From Sphingomonadaceae bacterium (GTDB lineage: Bacteria > Pseudomonadota > Alphaproteobacteria > Sphingomonadales > Sphingomonadaceae): a DNA stretch of 64,000 nucleotides. The stretch's first letter is position 1, and every line of letters begins with the position of its first letter. The notes below the pieces were generated by a model. It was not told where the DNA came from and ran no database searches. It saw only the letters and a list, made by a program, of their open reading frames with translations. Shown here in pieces: positions 25,194 through 34,515 of the stretch. The position numbers and the translations under genes are program-made. The stretch is from contig JACKKZ010000003.1 of the NCBI GenBank assembly GCA_024236195.1, positions 186,001 to 250,000 on the forward strand, written 5' to 3'.

Positions 25194-26371
25194 TCAGCCA
25201 GCCACCGCGCCCAGTGCAGCGATGAACTTGTCGATATTGCCGCCATGCAGGCCAGCGATATTGATACGTCCCGAACCCGCCATGTAGATGCCATGCTCTT
25301 CGCGGAGCTGCAGGATCTGCTCCTTGCTCAGCGCAAGCATGGCGAACATGCCGTTCTGCGCCCCCAGCGGGGCGAGGTTGAGACTGCCGATCTGGCCAGC
25401 CGCAGCCAGCAGATCGCGGACTTCGCGCATGCGAGCGCGCATCGTATCCAGCTCATCCTGCCAATCGGCGGTCAGCTTGGAATCGCGCAGCACCAGCCGC
25501 ACAGCCGCACCGCCGTGATCAGGCGGCATGGACCAGTTTGCCCGCGCCAGCGCGGCGCCATTGGACAATGCGACGTTCAACTCGTCCGCATTCTTGGCGA
25601 CGATGTAGAAAGCGCCCACCCGGTCACGATAGAGGCCGAAGTTCTTGTCGCACGAATAGGCCACCAGCGCCTCGGGGACCGCGCCGAGAACGCGGCGCAG
25701 GCCATAGGCGTCTTCTTCCATGCCCGCGCCCAGCCCCTGATAGGCCAGGTCGATGATCGGCAGCACCTTGCCGTCTTCCAGCGCGCAGCAATCGCGTCCC
25801 ACTGTGCGGGCGTGTAGTCAATGCCGGTCGGGTTATGGCAGCAACCATGCAGCAGCACAGCCTCGCCCTCGCCTGCCCCGGCAATCGCCGCCAGCACGGC
25901 ATCGAGATCCGCACGGCCATCCGCCGTCGCGTGACTGAAGGATGCCAGCTCAACCCCGACATCAGCGAGGATCTGCGCATGGTTGGGCCAGCTGGGCAGA
26001 CCCATGCGGATCCGCCCGATCCCGGCCTTGTGCGCCAGTGCCACCGCCAGTCGCACCGCGCCGGTCCCGCCCGGGGTCTGCATCCCCTCGATCCGTCCGC
26101 CCATCGTGGGATCGTCCGCCCCGAAGATATGGGGCATCAGCGCATGGACAAAGCCCATGTCGCCTTCCGGGCCAAGGTAAGCCTTGCTGTCCTGCTCGGC
26201 GACGAGCTTCTGCTCCGCCCCCTTGATTGCGCCGAACACCGGGGTTGCGCCGTCGCCGGTGCGGTAAACCCCGACACCCAGGTCGATCTTGTCAGCGCGC
26301 GGATCGGCGCCATAGAGTTTGATCAGGGCGAGGAGCGCGTCTGGCGGCTGCTGTTCGAGTCTATCAAGCAT
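25194..26371 (-). pseudogene. Aspartate/aromatic aminotransferase (AspC/TyrB type), frameshifted as read
   Basis: PLP-dependent class I aminotransferase. The 5' frame from the ATG at 26371 carries KIDLGVGVYRTGDGATPVF, TPGGTGAVRLA and the CCHNPTGIDYTPAQWDAIAAR block. The frame then changes near 25781, and the 3' frame continues with LEDGKVLPIIDLAYQGLGAG, SCDKNFGLYRDRVGA (lysine of CDKNFG binds PLP) and GRINIAGL. A single missing G in AGCGCGC at about 25780-25781 explains the break, and restoring it gives 393 codons, normal for the family. All catalytic blocks survive in one frame or the other, so the enzyme may be intact in the organism. Confidence 0.93.
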
Positions 26372-26464
26372 GCGCGCCCCATGCCGTGACGCTACGGCCG
26401 GTGCAAGCCGGTTTCGTATGCAAGAGCCTTCGCTGCGACCCGAGGGCTCAGAAAAGCGGCGTGA

Positions 26465-27283
26465 TCAGAAGGGCAGCCAGCGCTGCTTCTTCGAAAACTT
26501 CATGTAACCTGCATTGACGCCCAGCCGCAGCCCCGCCCCCATGCGGATCGGGATCAGCACCACATCGCCCTTGCGCAAATAGCTGGCCGTAAGGCCGCCC
26601 ACGACATAGAGCTGGCCTTCGCCCTGCGGAAAGCGCTCATACAGTTCTTCCGTGTCATAGAGGTTATAGACCAGCACAAAGGTCTTGCCGGCATTGGCGC
26701 CAACGTCGAAACCGATGGAGGGACCGGTCCAGTAAACCGGGCGTTCGCCCTCAACCTTGTGGAACAGCGTGCCCGAACCATAGCGCGCACCAACCACAAA
26801 GGCCCCGCCTGCTTCGCGGCCAACAATATAGCCGTTGGGTTCACCCTGTTTGGACAGCCAGCCTTCGATCATCAGCGCCAGCCCTTCTGCACCGTCGCCA
26901 AACAGGCCACCGGCTGCGCCGATCAGGTCATCCTTGCTATAGGTCGTCTTGGCATCAGCGGCAGGCTCGGCAGCGGCATCGCGCGACGGATCGCTCCATG
27001 CGGGGGCGACCAGCACCATGTCATTGGGCGAACCTTCCGCAGCATCAGGCGCAGGGCCTGTCTTGCCGACTGCTTCGTTCCACTCATCGACGCTGGGTGG
27101 CGTCGTCGGAGCAGGTGCATAGACCGAGCCATCGCCCGGAGCTTCTTCAATATCGCCATCAATCACGGCATCGGGATCAATCGTCTGGATGGCCTGGGCC
27201 GATGCGGACACCCCGCCCAGCGCGAGTGCGAACCCGGCAGCCGTTACCACGGCAATGCGGCGTGCCTGTGCGAGAATGGTCAT
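26465..27283 (-). CDS. EipA-like envelope integrity protein (DUF1134)
   Basis: The 272-residue periplasmic protein has a signal peptide (IAVVTAAGFALALGGVSASAQA). The start at 27283 is fixed by an AGGAGG site. A Pro/Asp-rich linker is followed by the DUF1134 domain from about residue 125 (GLALMIEGWLSKQGEPNGYIVG, GPSIGFDVGANAGKTFVLVYNLYD, then RFPQGEGQLYVVGG). The Brucella member EipA is known to support cell-envelope integrity. The gene stands alone between the aminotransferase and tRNA-Ser. Confidence 0.88.
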   Translation of the reverse strand: MTILAQARRIAVVTAAGFALALGGVSASAQAIQTIDPDAVIDGDIEEAPGDGSVYAPAPTTPPSVDEWNEAVGKTGPAPDAAEGSPNDMVLVAPAWSDPSRDAAAEPAADAKTTYSKDDLIGAAGGLFGDGAEGLALMIEGWLSKQGEPNGYIVGREAGGAFVVGARYGSGTLFHKVEGERPVYWTGPSIGFDVGANAGKTFVLVYNLYDTEELYERFPQGEGQLYVVGGLTASYLRKGDVVLIPIRMGAGLRLGVNAGYMKFSKKQRWLPF

Positions 27284-27498
27284 GAAGCCTCCTGTCCGAA
27301 CGCGACGCAATGCCACGCGCTTGCAGCAGAATCCTTTGCGGCTGAAGCAGCAATGAACGCTCGACGAACCGAATCGAATTTGCGGCGAAGCGAGTCTCTC
27401 AGGCGTAAAATGCAGGGATTTTCACGGAATGGATAAGGTGGCTTGCCCCGCCCTGCCGCTCTCGTTATAGCGCGCCTCTCATTCGCCACAGCGAATGT

Positions 27499-27588
27499 GG
27501 AGACGTGGGTGAGTGGCTGAAACCAGTTCCCTGCTAAGGAACCATACGCGTAAGTGTATCGAGGGTTCGAATCCCTCCGTCTCCGCCA
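27499..27588 (+). tRNA. tRNA-Ser(GCT)
   Basis: The acceptor stem GGAGACG pairs with CGTCTCC, followed by G and an encoded CCA. The anticodon loop reads CCTGCTAAG with anticodon GCT, decoding AGC and AGU. A long variable arm (ACGCGTAAGTGT) is typical of tRNA-Ser. The T arm GAGGGTTCGAATCCCTC is intact. The 3' 15 bases serve as the attachment site of the adjacent island. Confidence 0.96.
27574..27588 (+). repeat. Attachment site, left copy (tRNA-Ser 3' end)
   Basis: CCTCCGTCTCCGCCA, the end of tRNA-Ser, recurs exactly at 39578-39592. The integrase gene lies directly inside this copy, as in P4-like islands. Confidence 0.8.
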
Positions 27589-27749
27589 TCTATAGCATCC
27601 CCTAAGGTTCCGGAATGTCCCTGTAAGTCGCAGTTTTCTGCGGTTTTCGGGTCTTTCCTACAGAACTTTGAGTTCTTACTTTGTTCTCTCCAATCCCACA
27701 GTTTCTCCCACACACTGGGGGATCAGATGTGGGAGTGAGATCGGGATGG

Positions 27750-28910
27750 ATGGCTATGGGAAAACTCACCGCTGCACGGATTCGCCAGTTGAAGGAGCCG
27801 GGTCGCTATGGCGATGGCGACGGGCTGGCGCTGGTCATTACCGGACCGCAGAAGGGGCACTGGGTGCTGCGGGCGACGGTGAATGGCAGGCGGCGCGATA
27901 TTGGACTGGGCGCGCTGGAGCTGGTCAGGCTGGCTGAAGCACGCAAAGCCGCGATCGATATGCGGCGTGATATCCAGCGCGGGATCGATCCGGTGGCAGA
28001 GCGCCAGCGCGAGCGGGCGGAAGTGCCGAGCTTTGCCGATGCCGCGCGACAGGTGCATACCGAGCAGAAGGCCGGGTGGAAGAATGGCAAGCACCGTGAG
28101 CAATGGATCACGACGCTTGAGAAATACGCCTTCGCCCGGCTTGGGGATCGCCTGGTCAATGATATTGAAGGGCCAGCGATAAGAGAGGTGCTGCTCGATA
28201 TCTGGCTGGACAAGCCGGAGACCGCGCGGCGGGTAAAGCAGCGGATCGGCGTGGTGCTCGACTGGGCCTATGCCAATGGGTTCAGGGCGACAGAAGCATC
28301 CATGCGTTCGCTGGGTCGGGCCTTGCCGAGACAACCGAAGAAGGACGGGCATTTTGCTGCCATGCCCTATGAGAAGGTGCCGGGCTTTATCGCCTATCTA
28401 CACCAGCGGGAGAGTGTTGCACGGCTGGCGCTGGAGTTCCTGATCCTGACCGCCGCACGCTCCGGCGAAGTGCGCGGTGCGACATCGTCGGAGGTCGATC
28501 TTGCGGCGCGTCTATGGACCGTTCCTGCGGCACGGATGAAGATCGGCAAGGCGCATTGCGTGCCGCTCAGCGATGCTGCGGTCAGGGTACTGGAACGGGC
28601 CCGGCCCTACTATGCCCAATGCAGTGACCTGATCTTTCCCGGTCGTAATGTGCTGCGACCCATGTCCGACATGACCCTGCTCAAGATCCTGCGCTACGGT
28701 CAGTTCGATTATACCGTTCACGGGTTCCGCTCATCTTTCCGCGACTGGGCAGCCGAATGCACGAGCTATCCCGGCGAGGTAGCCGAAGCGGCACTGGCGC
28801 ACACGGTGGCGAACAAGGTCGAGGCGGCCTATCGGCGGACCAACTATCTCGACAAGAGGCGCGAGCTGATGCGCCAATGGGAGGCATTTTGCTTGTCGGG
28901 CGAAAGGTGA
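27750..28910 (+). CDS. P4-type tyrosine integrase
   Basis: Site-specific recombinase of the island, 386 residues. The N-terminal DUF4102-like arm domain (KLTAARIRQLKEPGRYGDGDGLALVI) is followed by the SAM-like core-binding domain and the catalytic domain. Catalytic residues in context: arginine in LTAARSGEVRGATSSEV, HGFRSSFRDWAAE for the His-x-x-Arg pair, the later histidine in AALAHTVANKVE, and the tyrosine nucleophile in AYRRTNYLDKRREL. It looks intact. The start at 27750 or 27756 (two nearby ATGs) is preferred over a longer reading. Its position next to tRNA-Ser shows that it mediated the insertion. Confidence 0.92.
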   Translation: MAMGKLTAARIRQLKEPGRYGDGDGLALVITGPQKGHWVLRATVNGRRRDIGLGALELVRLAEARKAAIDMRRDIQRGIDPVAERQRERAEVPSFADAARQVHTEQKAGWKNGKHREQWITTLEKYAFARLGDRLVNDIEGPAIREVLLDIWLDKPETARRVKQRIGVVLDWAYANGFRATEASMRSLGRALPRQPKKDGHFAAMPYEKVPGFIAYLHQRESVARLALEFLILTAARSGEVRGATSSEVDLAARLWTVPAARMKIGKAHCVPLSDAAVRVLERARPYYAQCSDLIFPGRNVLRPMSDMTLLKILRYGQFDYTVHGFRSSFRDWAAECTSYPGEVAEAALAHTVANKVEAAYRRTNYLDKRRELMRQWEAFCLSGER

Positions 28911-29398
28911 TGCTGACGTTGCAGAGATCGAACTTTCCTACAGCCTCTATCCATCCCTAGCATGCACCCTGTCACGCAGGGCTGTGGGAGACTGATTATG
29001 CTGCGCGCTCAAGCCGAGGGGATCATGGGTATTGAGCGCGCACCATTGCAGCGCATTCAGGGAACGGCACGCATGACATTGTCCTCAATCCCCAAGGAAC
29101 CTGCCATGTGCAAAACCTCCCCGATACCGACTCTCCAACGCCTCTTTTGCTTGCGCTTCCACTCAACAAATTGCCCCGGTCTCACTAGACAATATCCCGC
29201 CCCAAAGCTCGAGCTGAAGAGGGGCCGCGATGCTGCGCATCGGACCCGGAGTTTACCCACACACCCCACGCACGCGTGCATCGAGGATTTCTGCGGTTCC
29301 TCGAGCGCGCTCGGAGCGCGCTCGAGGCAAAATTACCTGACGAGTCCAGCAATTCAGCCATTTCCGGAGCGTGCTCCGAGCGCGCTCGGGAGGCCGTG
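28911..29398. other. Palindrome-rich non-coding stretch in the island
   Basis: No convincing gene was found. The stretch contains an 11-bp inverted repeat (TGCGCGCTCAA at 29002-29012 and its complement at 29032-29042), a perfect 29-bp palindrome at 29299-29327 and two further short palindromes at 29366-29389. A 145-codon open frame across it lacks any domain or codon signal. It may hold control sites for the next gene, or a transfer or maintenance site. Confidence 0.55.
29299..29389. promoter_or_regulatory. Cluster of palindromes upstream of the RHH-like gene
   Basis: A perfect palindrome with arms CCTCGAGCGCGCTC around one G (29299-29327) is followed by GGAGCGTGCTCC (29366-29377) and CGAGCGCGCTCG (29378-29389). 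All share the GAGCGCGCTC theme, and the last ends 9 bases before the start codon of the next gene. Such placement suits an autoregulatory operator. Confidence 0.5.
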
Positions 29399-29770
29399 AT
29401 GGGCAATTGCATCAAGAAAACGATCCGCCTTAATCCGTCGCAGAACCGCATACTCAGAGAGTTCGCCAAACGGCGAGAACTAAGCGACTATTCCATGCTC
29501 GCAAAGATCGTTGACGCGGGAATCCAGTCGTTGATTCATGGCGCCGATAAGGAAGTCGATATTCTCGAAATGGCGCGTGAGATTGGTTCGATGTCGGCGC
29601 GCATTGCAGAGGTTGAACGAGTACTGGACCGGACCCTCTTCACCACCTGCGCAGGCTATGCCTATGCGCGCCATGCCGCGCTTGGAACGCACAAGTCCGA
29701 TGAGGTGATTGCAGGCGAAGCCAAAGCTGCTTTCGAGCGGCAAAGGGCGATGGCCTACGTCGATGAATAG
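29399..29770 (+). CDS. Predicted ribbon-helix-helix-like DNA-binding protein of the island
   Basis: A 123-residue protein. I chose the ATG at 29399 because GGGAGG lies upstream and the longer frame runs through palindromes. The N-terminus (KKTIRLNPSQNRILREFAKRR, then LSDYSMLAKIVDAGIQSLI) has the strand-helix-helix pattern of MobC/relaxosome or CopG-type proteins. The middle (DILEMAREIGSMSARIAEVERVLDRTL) looks like a helical dimerisation part. I do not recognise a named family. Upstream palindromes suggest a DNA-binding role. Confidence 0.62.
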   Translation: MGNCIKKTIRLNPSQNRILREFAKRRELSDYSMLAKIVDAGIQSLIHGADKEVDILEMAREIGSMSARIAEVERVLDRTLFTTCAGYAYARHAALGTHKSDEVIAGEAKAAFERQRAMAYVDE

Positions 29771-30325
29771 GGGCGTCAAGCTCCAATCATAAGCACGAAT
29801 TTCGGCGGCTGGCTGGTCGATCAGAACTTGCCAGCCGCCGCTCGGCGTTACGCTCCCGGTGCATCACTATGACCGCTTTGGGGGGCAGTCCGGTCAGGCA
29901 GTTTTCGGGAACGCTTTGCGGATAAGCGGCCATTCCTGTTGCGCAATCCGTTCGTCGGTAAAGCGCCCCAGTTCAAGTCATTTGATCAATTGTGCTTCTT
30001 GCCCAATTGCTGCCGTTTGTCCGGGCGCACTCATAACGCCACCCAACTGGTCCCGGAATCGATCATTGGTTGCAGCACATCGATTTTCCAAGGCGAAATA
30101 ATCGTGCACAAGGATCATAGACACGGCTTGGCAAGTGGCACCGATGGTAAATTTAACAGAGCAGCGCTGCTATTGACCAATGCAAAGGACCCTTGAAACT
30201 CAGGGGGCAGTGGGCGAAGGTCTTTAGACGAATGAGCAAAGAGGCTATCTTCTCTTGCCCGCATCAGATCCGGCAATATCATGCTTCGTGTAACTAAGCT
30301 GTTCTCGGTCAAGAGAGATAGGTGA
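29771..30325. other. Gene-poor stretch with a possible decayed small gene
   Basis: No convincing intact gene. On the minus strand, 30118 to 29894 can be read as 75 codons starting MILVHDYFALENRCAATN and ending RIAQQEWPLIRKAFPKTA, with one in-frame TGA at 29980-29978. It may be a decayed small gene, but no family is recognised. Short plus-strand frames (29859-30101 and 29939-30196) lack support. The promoter of the halogenase-like gene must lie in the right part. Confidence 0.4.
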
Positions 30326-31873
30326 ATGAACGAATCTGACACCAACTCAGAGGTTGCGATCGTCATCGTGGGCGGGGGCACAGCTGGTTGGCTGACGGCT
30401 GCTTTTCTGCAGAATCAGCTGCCCCACACGCTGAACCGCCGCGTAGCGATTACCGTGATCGAGGCGGAGGACATACCAACCGTCGGAGTGGGTGAGGCTA
30501 CTATTCCCTCCATCCGTCAGACTTTGGCGGCATGCGGGATCGAAGAGCATGTTTTCCTGAAAAACTGCAATGCGACGTTCAAGCAGGGTATCGAGTTCAT
30601 CAATTGGCGCGATGATCCCAAAATTGCGGTTGGCAATAGCTATTTCCATCCCTTTGGGGACCAAGTCATGGTCGCAGGCAAGGACGCGACTTGGCAATGG
30701 CTGCAATTGCCGGAAGACCAGCGCGCCGCCTACGCCGACCAGTTTTCGGTACAGGCCGAGATTTCCAAAGCAGGTCGGGCCCCCAAGGGATTTGCGGACA
30801 AACCCTTTGACGGTGCGCTTGCCTATGCATACCATCTCGATGCGGGAATGCTGGCGCAATTCCTGAAGAATCTATGCAAGCGGCGCGGCGTTCGCCACAT
30901 CGTACAGAAGGTAGTCGAGGTCGAACGGAACGGGGAGGGGATTGCTGCCGTCCGTCTCGACAGCGAGGAACGGGTTTCGGCAGACATCTTTGTCGACTGC
31001 ACCGGCTTTGCCGCGCGGCTGATCAATTCGGACAAGCTGAACCGCTTCAACAATCTATCAGACGTCTTATTTGTCGATCGCGCAGTCGCAACTCGGTTGC
31101 AGAACGAAAGCCTCCATGATGTTCTGGGCTACACGAAATCGACCGCGCAAAGTGCGGGCTGGATTTGGGATATCGCCCTGCAGGACCGCCGGGGAATCGG
31201 TCATGTCTATAGTTCACGATACATCGACGATGATGCCGCGCGAGCGGAGCTGGCTGCCTATGTTGGCCAGCCGGTGGAAGCGCTTGAGACGCGCAAGCTC
31301 GACATGCGCATCGGCTATCATGACCAGCAATGGCGCGGGAACACCGTCGCCATCGGGCTATCGAGCGGTTTCCTGGAGCCGCTTGAATCGACCGGCATCT
31401 ACCTGATTGAAATGGCCAATTGGGCGATGCTGGAATTCATCCCTCGCTATCTCGCAGGGGCGCAAGTGCAAGGGCATTACAACCGGATCCTGCACAATCA
31501 CTACGACAATATCGCTGATTTTCTGAAGCTGCACTACTGCCTGTCGAACCGTCGCGACACCGCGTTCTGGCGCGACAATTGCGATCCTAGTACGATCCCG
31601 CAGTCTTTACAGGCAAATCTGGACGCATGGAAAGCAGCCGTGCCGAGTATTTACGATTTCGACCGTACCACACAGTGCTTCTCGGCGACCAACTACAAAT
31701 TCGTGTTGTATGGCATGGGGTGGAATGGTGGCGGCGATCCGATTTCTGGACCGGCGGACTATGCAACCAGTATGATGGCCGATCTTTTGCAACGAAGGTC
31801 CAAGCTGCGCGACTTCGTACTGCGCGATACGGTTCCAACCGTCGCCTATTTCGAGGCGCTACAGAAGCTCTAG
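30326..31873 (+). CDS. Tryptophan-halogenase-family FAD-dependent enzyme
   Basis: The 515-residue protein has the FAD-binding GGGTAGWLTAAFL at 16-28, PTVGVGEATIPSIRQTL, and the family lysine in NATFKQGIEFINWR (Lys86), which aligns by context with the catalytic lysine of PrnA/RebH. The WxWxI-like motif appears as GWIWDIAL and the late block as GFLEPLESTGIYLIEMANW. Family members chlorinate or brominate indoles with reduced flavin. Homologues near TonB-dependent receptors in Caulobacter- and Xanthomonas-like bacteria have no proven substrate. No flavin reductase is adjacent. It is convergent with the TonB receptor and lacks the island's LacI-type operator. Confidence 0.9.
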   Translation: MNESDTNSEVAIVIVGGGTAGWLTAAFLQNQLPHTLNRRVAITVIEAEDIPTVGVGEATIPSIRQTLAACGIEEHVFLKNCNATFKQGIEFINWRDDPKIAVGNSYFHPFGDQVMVAGKDATWQWLQLPEDQRAAYADQFSVQAEISKAGRAPKGFADKPFDGALAYAYHLDAGMLAQFLKNLCKRRGVRHIVQKVVEVERNGEGIAAVRLDSEERVSADIFVDCTGFAARLINSDKLNRFNNLSDVLFVDRAVATRLQNESLHDVLGYTKSTAQSAGWIWDIALQDRRGIGHVYSSRYIDDDAARAELAAYVGQPVEALETRKLDMRIGYHDQQWRGNTVAIGLSSGFLEPLESTGIYLIEMANWAMLEFIPRYLAGAQVQGHYNRILHNHYDNIADFLKLHYCLSNRRDTAFWRDNCDPSTIPQSLQANLDAWKAAVPSIYDFDRTTQCFSATNYKFVLYGMGWNGGGDPISGPADYATSMMADLLQRRSKLRDFVLRDTVPTVAYFEALQKL

Positions 31874-31910
31874 TCCTGATTCCACTTTTTGTGCAGCGAC
31901 ACGGAGTATG

Positions 31911-31955
31911 CGCACAAAAAAGGGGCGCCCGCACGAAGCGGACGCCCCCGTTTGT
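31911..31955 (-). terminator. Terminator of the TonB-dependent receptor gene
   Basis: A GC-rich stem (GGGGCG.CCGC pairing with GCGG.CGCCCC, one bulge each side) is followed, in the minus direction, by seven T (31921-31915). It may also stop the convergent halogenase transcript. Confidence 0.85.
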
Positions 31956-31970
31956 TCGATCCGGTTTCGA

Positions 31971-34442
31971 TTAGAATTCGAACCGAACGCCAGCGGAGAT
32001 CGTGCGACCCTGGATCGAGCGGCCAATCGTTACGGTGTTGGGAGCAGCACCATAAAGACTTTCGCGTCCGTCATTCGCCGATTCCGTGATCCCAGCCTTG
32101 TCGAACAGATTGTTCACGTTGAGCGAGAATTCCAGACTGTCGGTCAAGTTCACCGCACCGGTCAGATGCACCACCGAATAGCCCTTCTGCGTGAGCGTAT
32201 TGGCATCATTGGCAAAGCTGCCCGACGTACCGATCCAACTGGCAGAAAGCCGGAAACGGTCGAAGTCAAGGCTTGGCGTTACGGCCCAGATAAGCTTGGC
32301 TTGGCGTTGTGGCCTGTTGCCAACCAGGGCGGTGTTGACGACACCCGCGGAATCGGTCGCGTTCTTGATTTCCGCATCGGTGTAGGTCGCTGTTGCGTAT
32401 AGGTTGAACGCTCCATTCCGATAGTAGGTCTCGAGCTCGAGCCCTTTGGCTTCGTACTTGCGGACCTGCCCCGTTGGCGGAGTAATGGTGATGTTCGATT
32501 CTTCGGTCTTCGACAGGAACGCAGTCGCATAGAAGTCAAGGTCGCCGCCGCCCAGTTCAAGATTTTGTGCTTTAAATCCGACTTCGTACTGCTTGACCTT
32601 GTCGACATAGGCACCCTCGGCTCCCGGGAGCAAGGCACCACTGGCGTCGCGGACGCCGAAGTCGAGGGCACGATCGAAGTTGAACGACGCACCGCTCGAA
32701 GCTCGACCAAATACCGAGAGACTATCACCGATCAGGTAGTTTGCACCGAACGACCAGGCGAAGTTGTCGGCAGTCAGGTCGGCGCGCGCATCGACTGTCC
32801 CATTATTTTGGGAGACGGTTGCTTCCGTGCCTGTGATGACACCGTCACCGTTCACGTCGAAAGGCGCGCCGGATGCCGAAGTGCGGATTCCGTTTTGGCG
32901 CATACTGTCGTAGCGAACGCTAGCGTCGACACTCAAATCGCCGGTCTTGAACGCCAGTGCCGCGAACGGCGAGCTGGTTTCCGCCTCCAGGTCGTAGTTC
33001 CGGTTGGAACCGTCCCAACCGAAGGCCTGGTTCACACCGGCAATTCCGTTTATCGATCCAGGTGTGGCGATCAAAGCTGCATCATTATCGGTCGTCGTGA
33101 CAATCCGCGTCCAGTGCCAGTCCTGGACGAAATTCTGATGCATGAAGAAGTAGCCAACCGCCAGATCGAGCGTTGAATCACCACCCATTTCGAAAGTCTT
33201 GGAAAGACGGACATCATTGGCGAAGTTGCTCATGTCATCGATGTTTACATCGAATACTGCCACATCGGATGCAAGCCCATTGGGCAGGTTGGCTGCCGTA
33301 ACGGCCAGACCTGCATTGGGTCCATTGAAGTATGTAGACCCTGCAAGATCGGCTGCGTCGAGAGCGCCGTAGGTGAAAAAGCCGAGGAACTCGCCGCTAA
33401 TGTCCTGATAGCGGGTTTTGGTCGAAAGCTCGATGCCACCACCGAGTTCGAAATTCGTTTCGACGCCGATCGCCTTGACCTTGTTGTTCAAGCCGTCAGC
33501 GACATCATAGGGCTCAAGCTGATTGCGACCGTTCACGGCAAGGCCGTTGCGCGTCAGATTGCTGTACAGACTGCTATTGGCGGCGTCGAAACCGCCCAGG
33601 CTCGTACCAACCACGCCACTGTTGGCATCGCCCGTGCGCGAGACCAGCTGAGGGAAGTATGCCTGATCCTTCTTGTCGATGAACTTGCCGGTCACCCGGA
33701 CGTAGCCTGCATCGAATTCCTTGGTGAGGCTCAGGCGGACCTGACCACCGGAAATCGGATCATAGCCAGAGTCGCGGTAGTCGCCACCCTGCTGGAAATG
33801 CCCACCGAGGTGGAAATAAAGATCGTCTGCCAGATTGGCGCCATACTCCGCATCAACACGGTAATCGCGATGGTCGACACCGATGCCAAAGGCGACCGAG
33901 CCGCCACCCTCACGTCCAGTTTTGCCGATCAGGTTGATGATACCGCCCGGACCGTTGGTGGTGAGTGTCGAGGCCGTGCCGCCACGAACCGATTCGACGC
34001 GGGCCAGCGTGCTGTCCGCCTTGAAGAAGCCGTCAGCCGGGGCGAACAGGAGATCGCCGAACAGGACGATGGGAAGGCCGTCTTCCTGCATCGACAAGAA
34101 TTTCGCACCACCCGTCGAGATTGGAATGCCGCGGACGTTGATGTTGGAGTTGCCGCCCCCCGACGAACTTTCAGAACGAATGCCCGGAAGCTGACGGAAT
34201 ACTTCCGCGAGGTTCGCGGGATTGGCGTCTTCGATTGCCTGTGTTCCGAGCGAAGATACGGAGATTGAGGTGTCGATCTTGTTCTTGCCAGCCGACGAGA
34301 TCACGCCGGTCACGACGATGACACTATCGTCTACTGCTTCGCCTTCAGCCGCCGCTTCGTCCTGAGCAAAGGCAGCGCCTGACATCGGCGCAAGAGCGAG
34401 AGCCATGATTGAGGCGCAACCCCTGAGAGTGGATTTCTTCAT
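31971..34442 (-). CDS. TonB-dependent receptor, probable sucrose or oligosaccharide uptake
   Basis: The 823-residue outer-membrane receptor starts at MKKSTLRGCASIMALALAP, with a GAAGAGGA site upstream and a cleavage site near AAFAQ. The plug domain contains the TonB-box-like DDSVIVVTG and the block ANPANLAEVFRQLPGIRSES. The rest is the beta-barrel, rich in alternating strands, ending in the outer-membrane signature GVRFEF. Its length matches sphingomonad carbohydrate receptors. It shares an intergenic region with lacI that contains two operator-like palindromes. The sugar is inferred from the adjacent transporter, GH68 enzyme and fructokinase; it is not visible in the receptor itself. Confidence 0.92.
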   Translation of the reverse strand: MKKSTLRGCASIMALALAPMSGAAFAQDEAAAEGEAVDDSVIVVTGVISSAGKNKIDTSISVSSLGTQAIEDANPANLAEVFRQLPGIRSESSSGGGNSNINVRGIPISTGGAKFLSMQEDGLPIVLFGDLLFAPADGFFKADSTLARVESVRGGTASTLTTNGPGGIINLIGKTGREGGGSVAFGIGVDHRDYRVDAEYGANLADDLYFHLGGHFQQGGDYRDSGYDPISGGQVRLSLTKEFDAGYVRVTGKFIDKKDQAYFPQLVSRTGDANSGVVGTSLGGFDAANSSLYSNLTRNGLAVNGRNQLEPYDVADGLNNKVKAIGVETNFELGGGIELSTKTRYQDISGEFLGFFTYGALDAADLAGSTYFNGPNAGLAVTAANLPNGLASDVAVFDVNIDDMSNFANDVRLSKTFEMGGDSTLDLAVGYFFMHQNFVQDWHWTRIVTTTDNDAALIATPGSINGIAGVNQAFGWDGSNRNYDLEAETSSPFAALAFKTGDLSVDASVRYDSMRQNGIRTSASGAPFDVNGDGVITGTEATVSQNNGTVDARADLTADNFAWSFGANYLIGDSLSVFGRASSGASFNFDRALDFGVRDASGALLPGAEGAYVDKVKQYEVGFKAQNLELGGGDLDFYATAFLSKTEESNITITPPTGQVRKYEAKGLELETYYRNGAFNLYATATYTDAEIKNATDSAGVVNTALVGNRPQRQAKLIWAVTPSLDFDRFRLSASWIGTSGSFANDANTLTQKGYSVVHLTGAVNLTDSLEFSLNVNNLFDKAGITESANDGRESLYGAAPNTVTIGRSIQGRTISAGVRFEF

Positions 34443-34515
34443 AATTCCTCTTCCTTGAACCATCCGTTGTTTTCAGGCGAGCACCCCCGCCTCATGCTTG
34501 CGATTACCAACCTAA

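Noticed and set aside
28962..29399. 145-codon frame between the integrase and the RHH-like gene
   Set aside because: Runs through perfect palindromes, no domain, no ribosome site; treated as non-coding.
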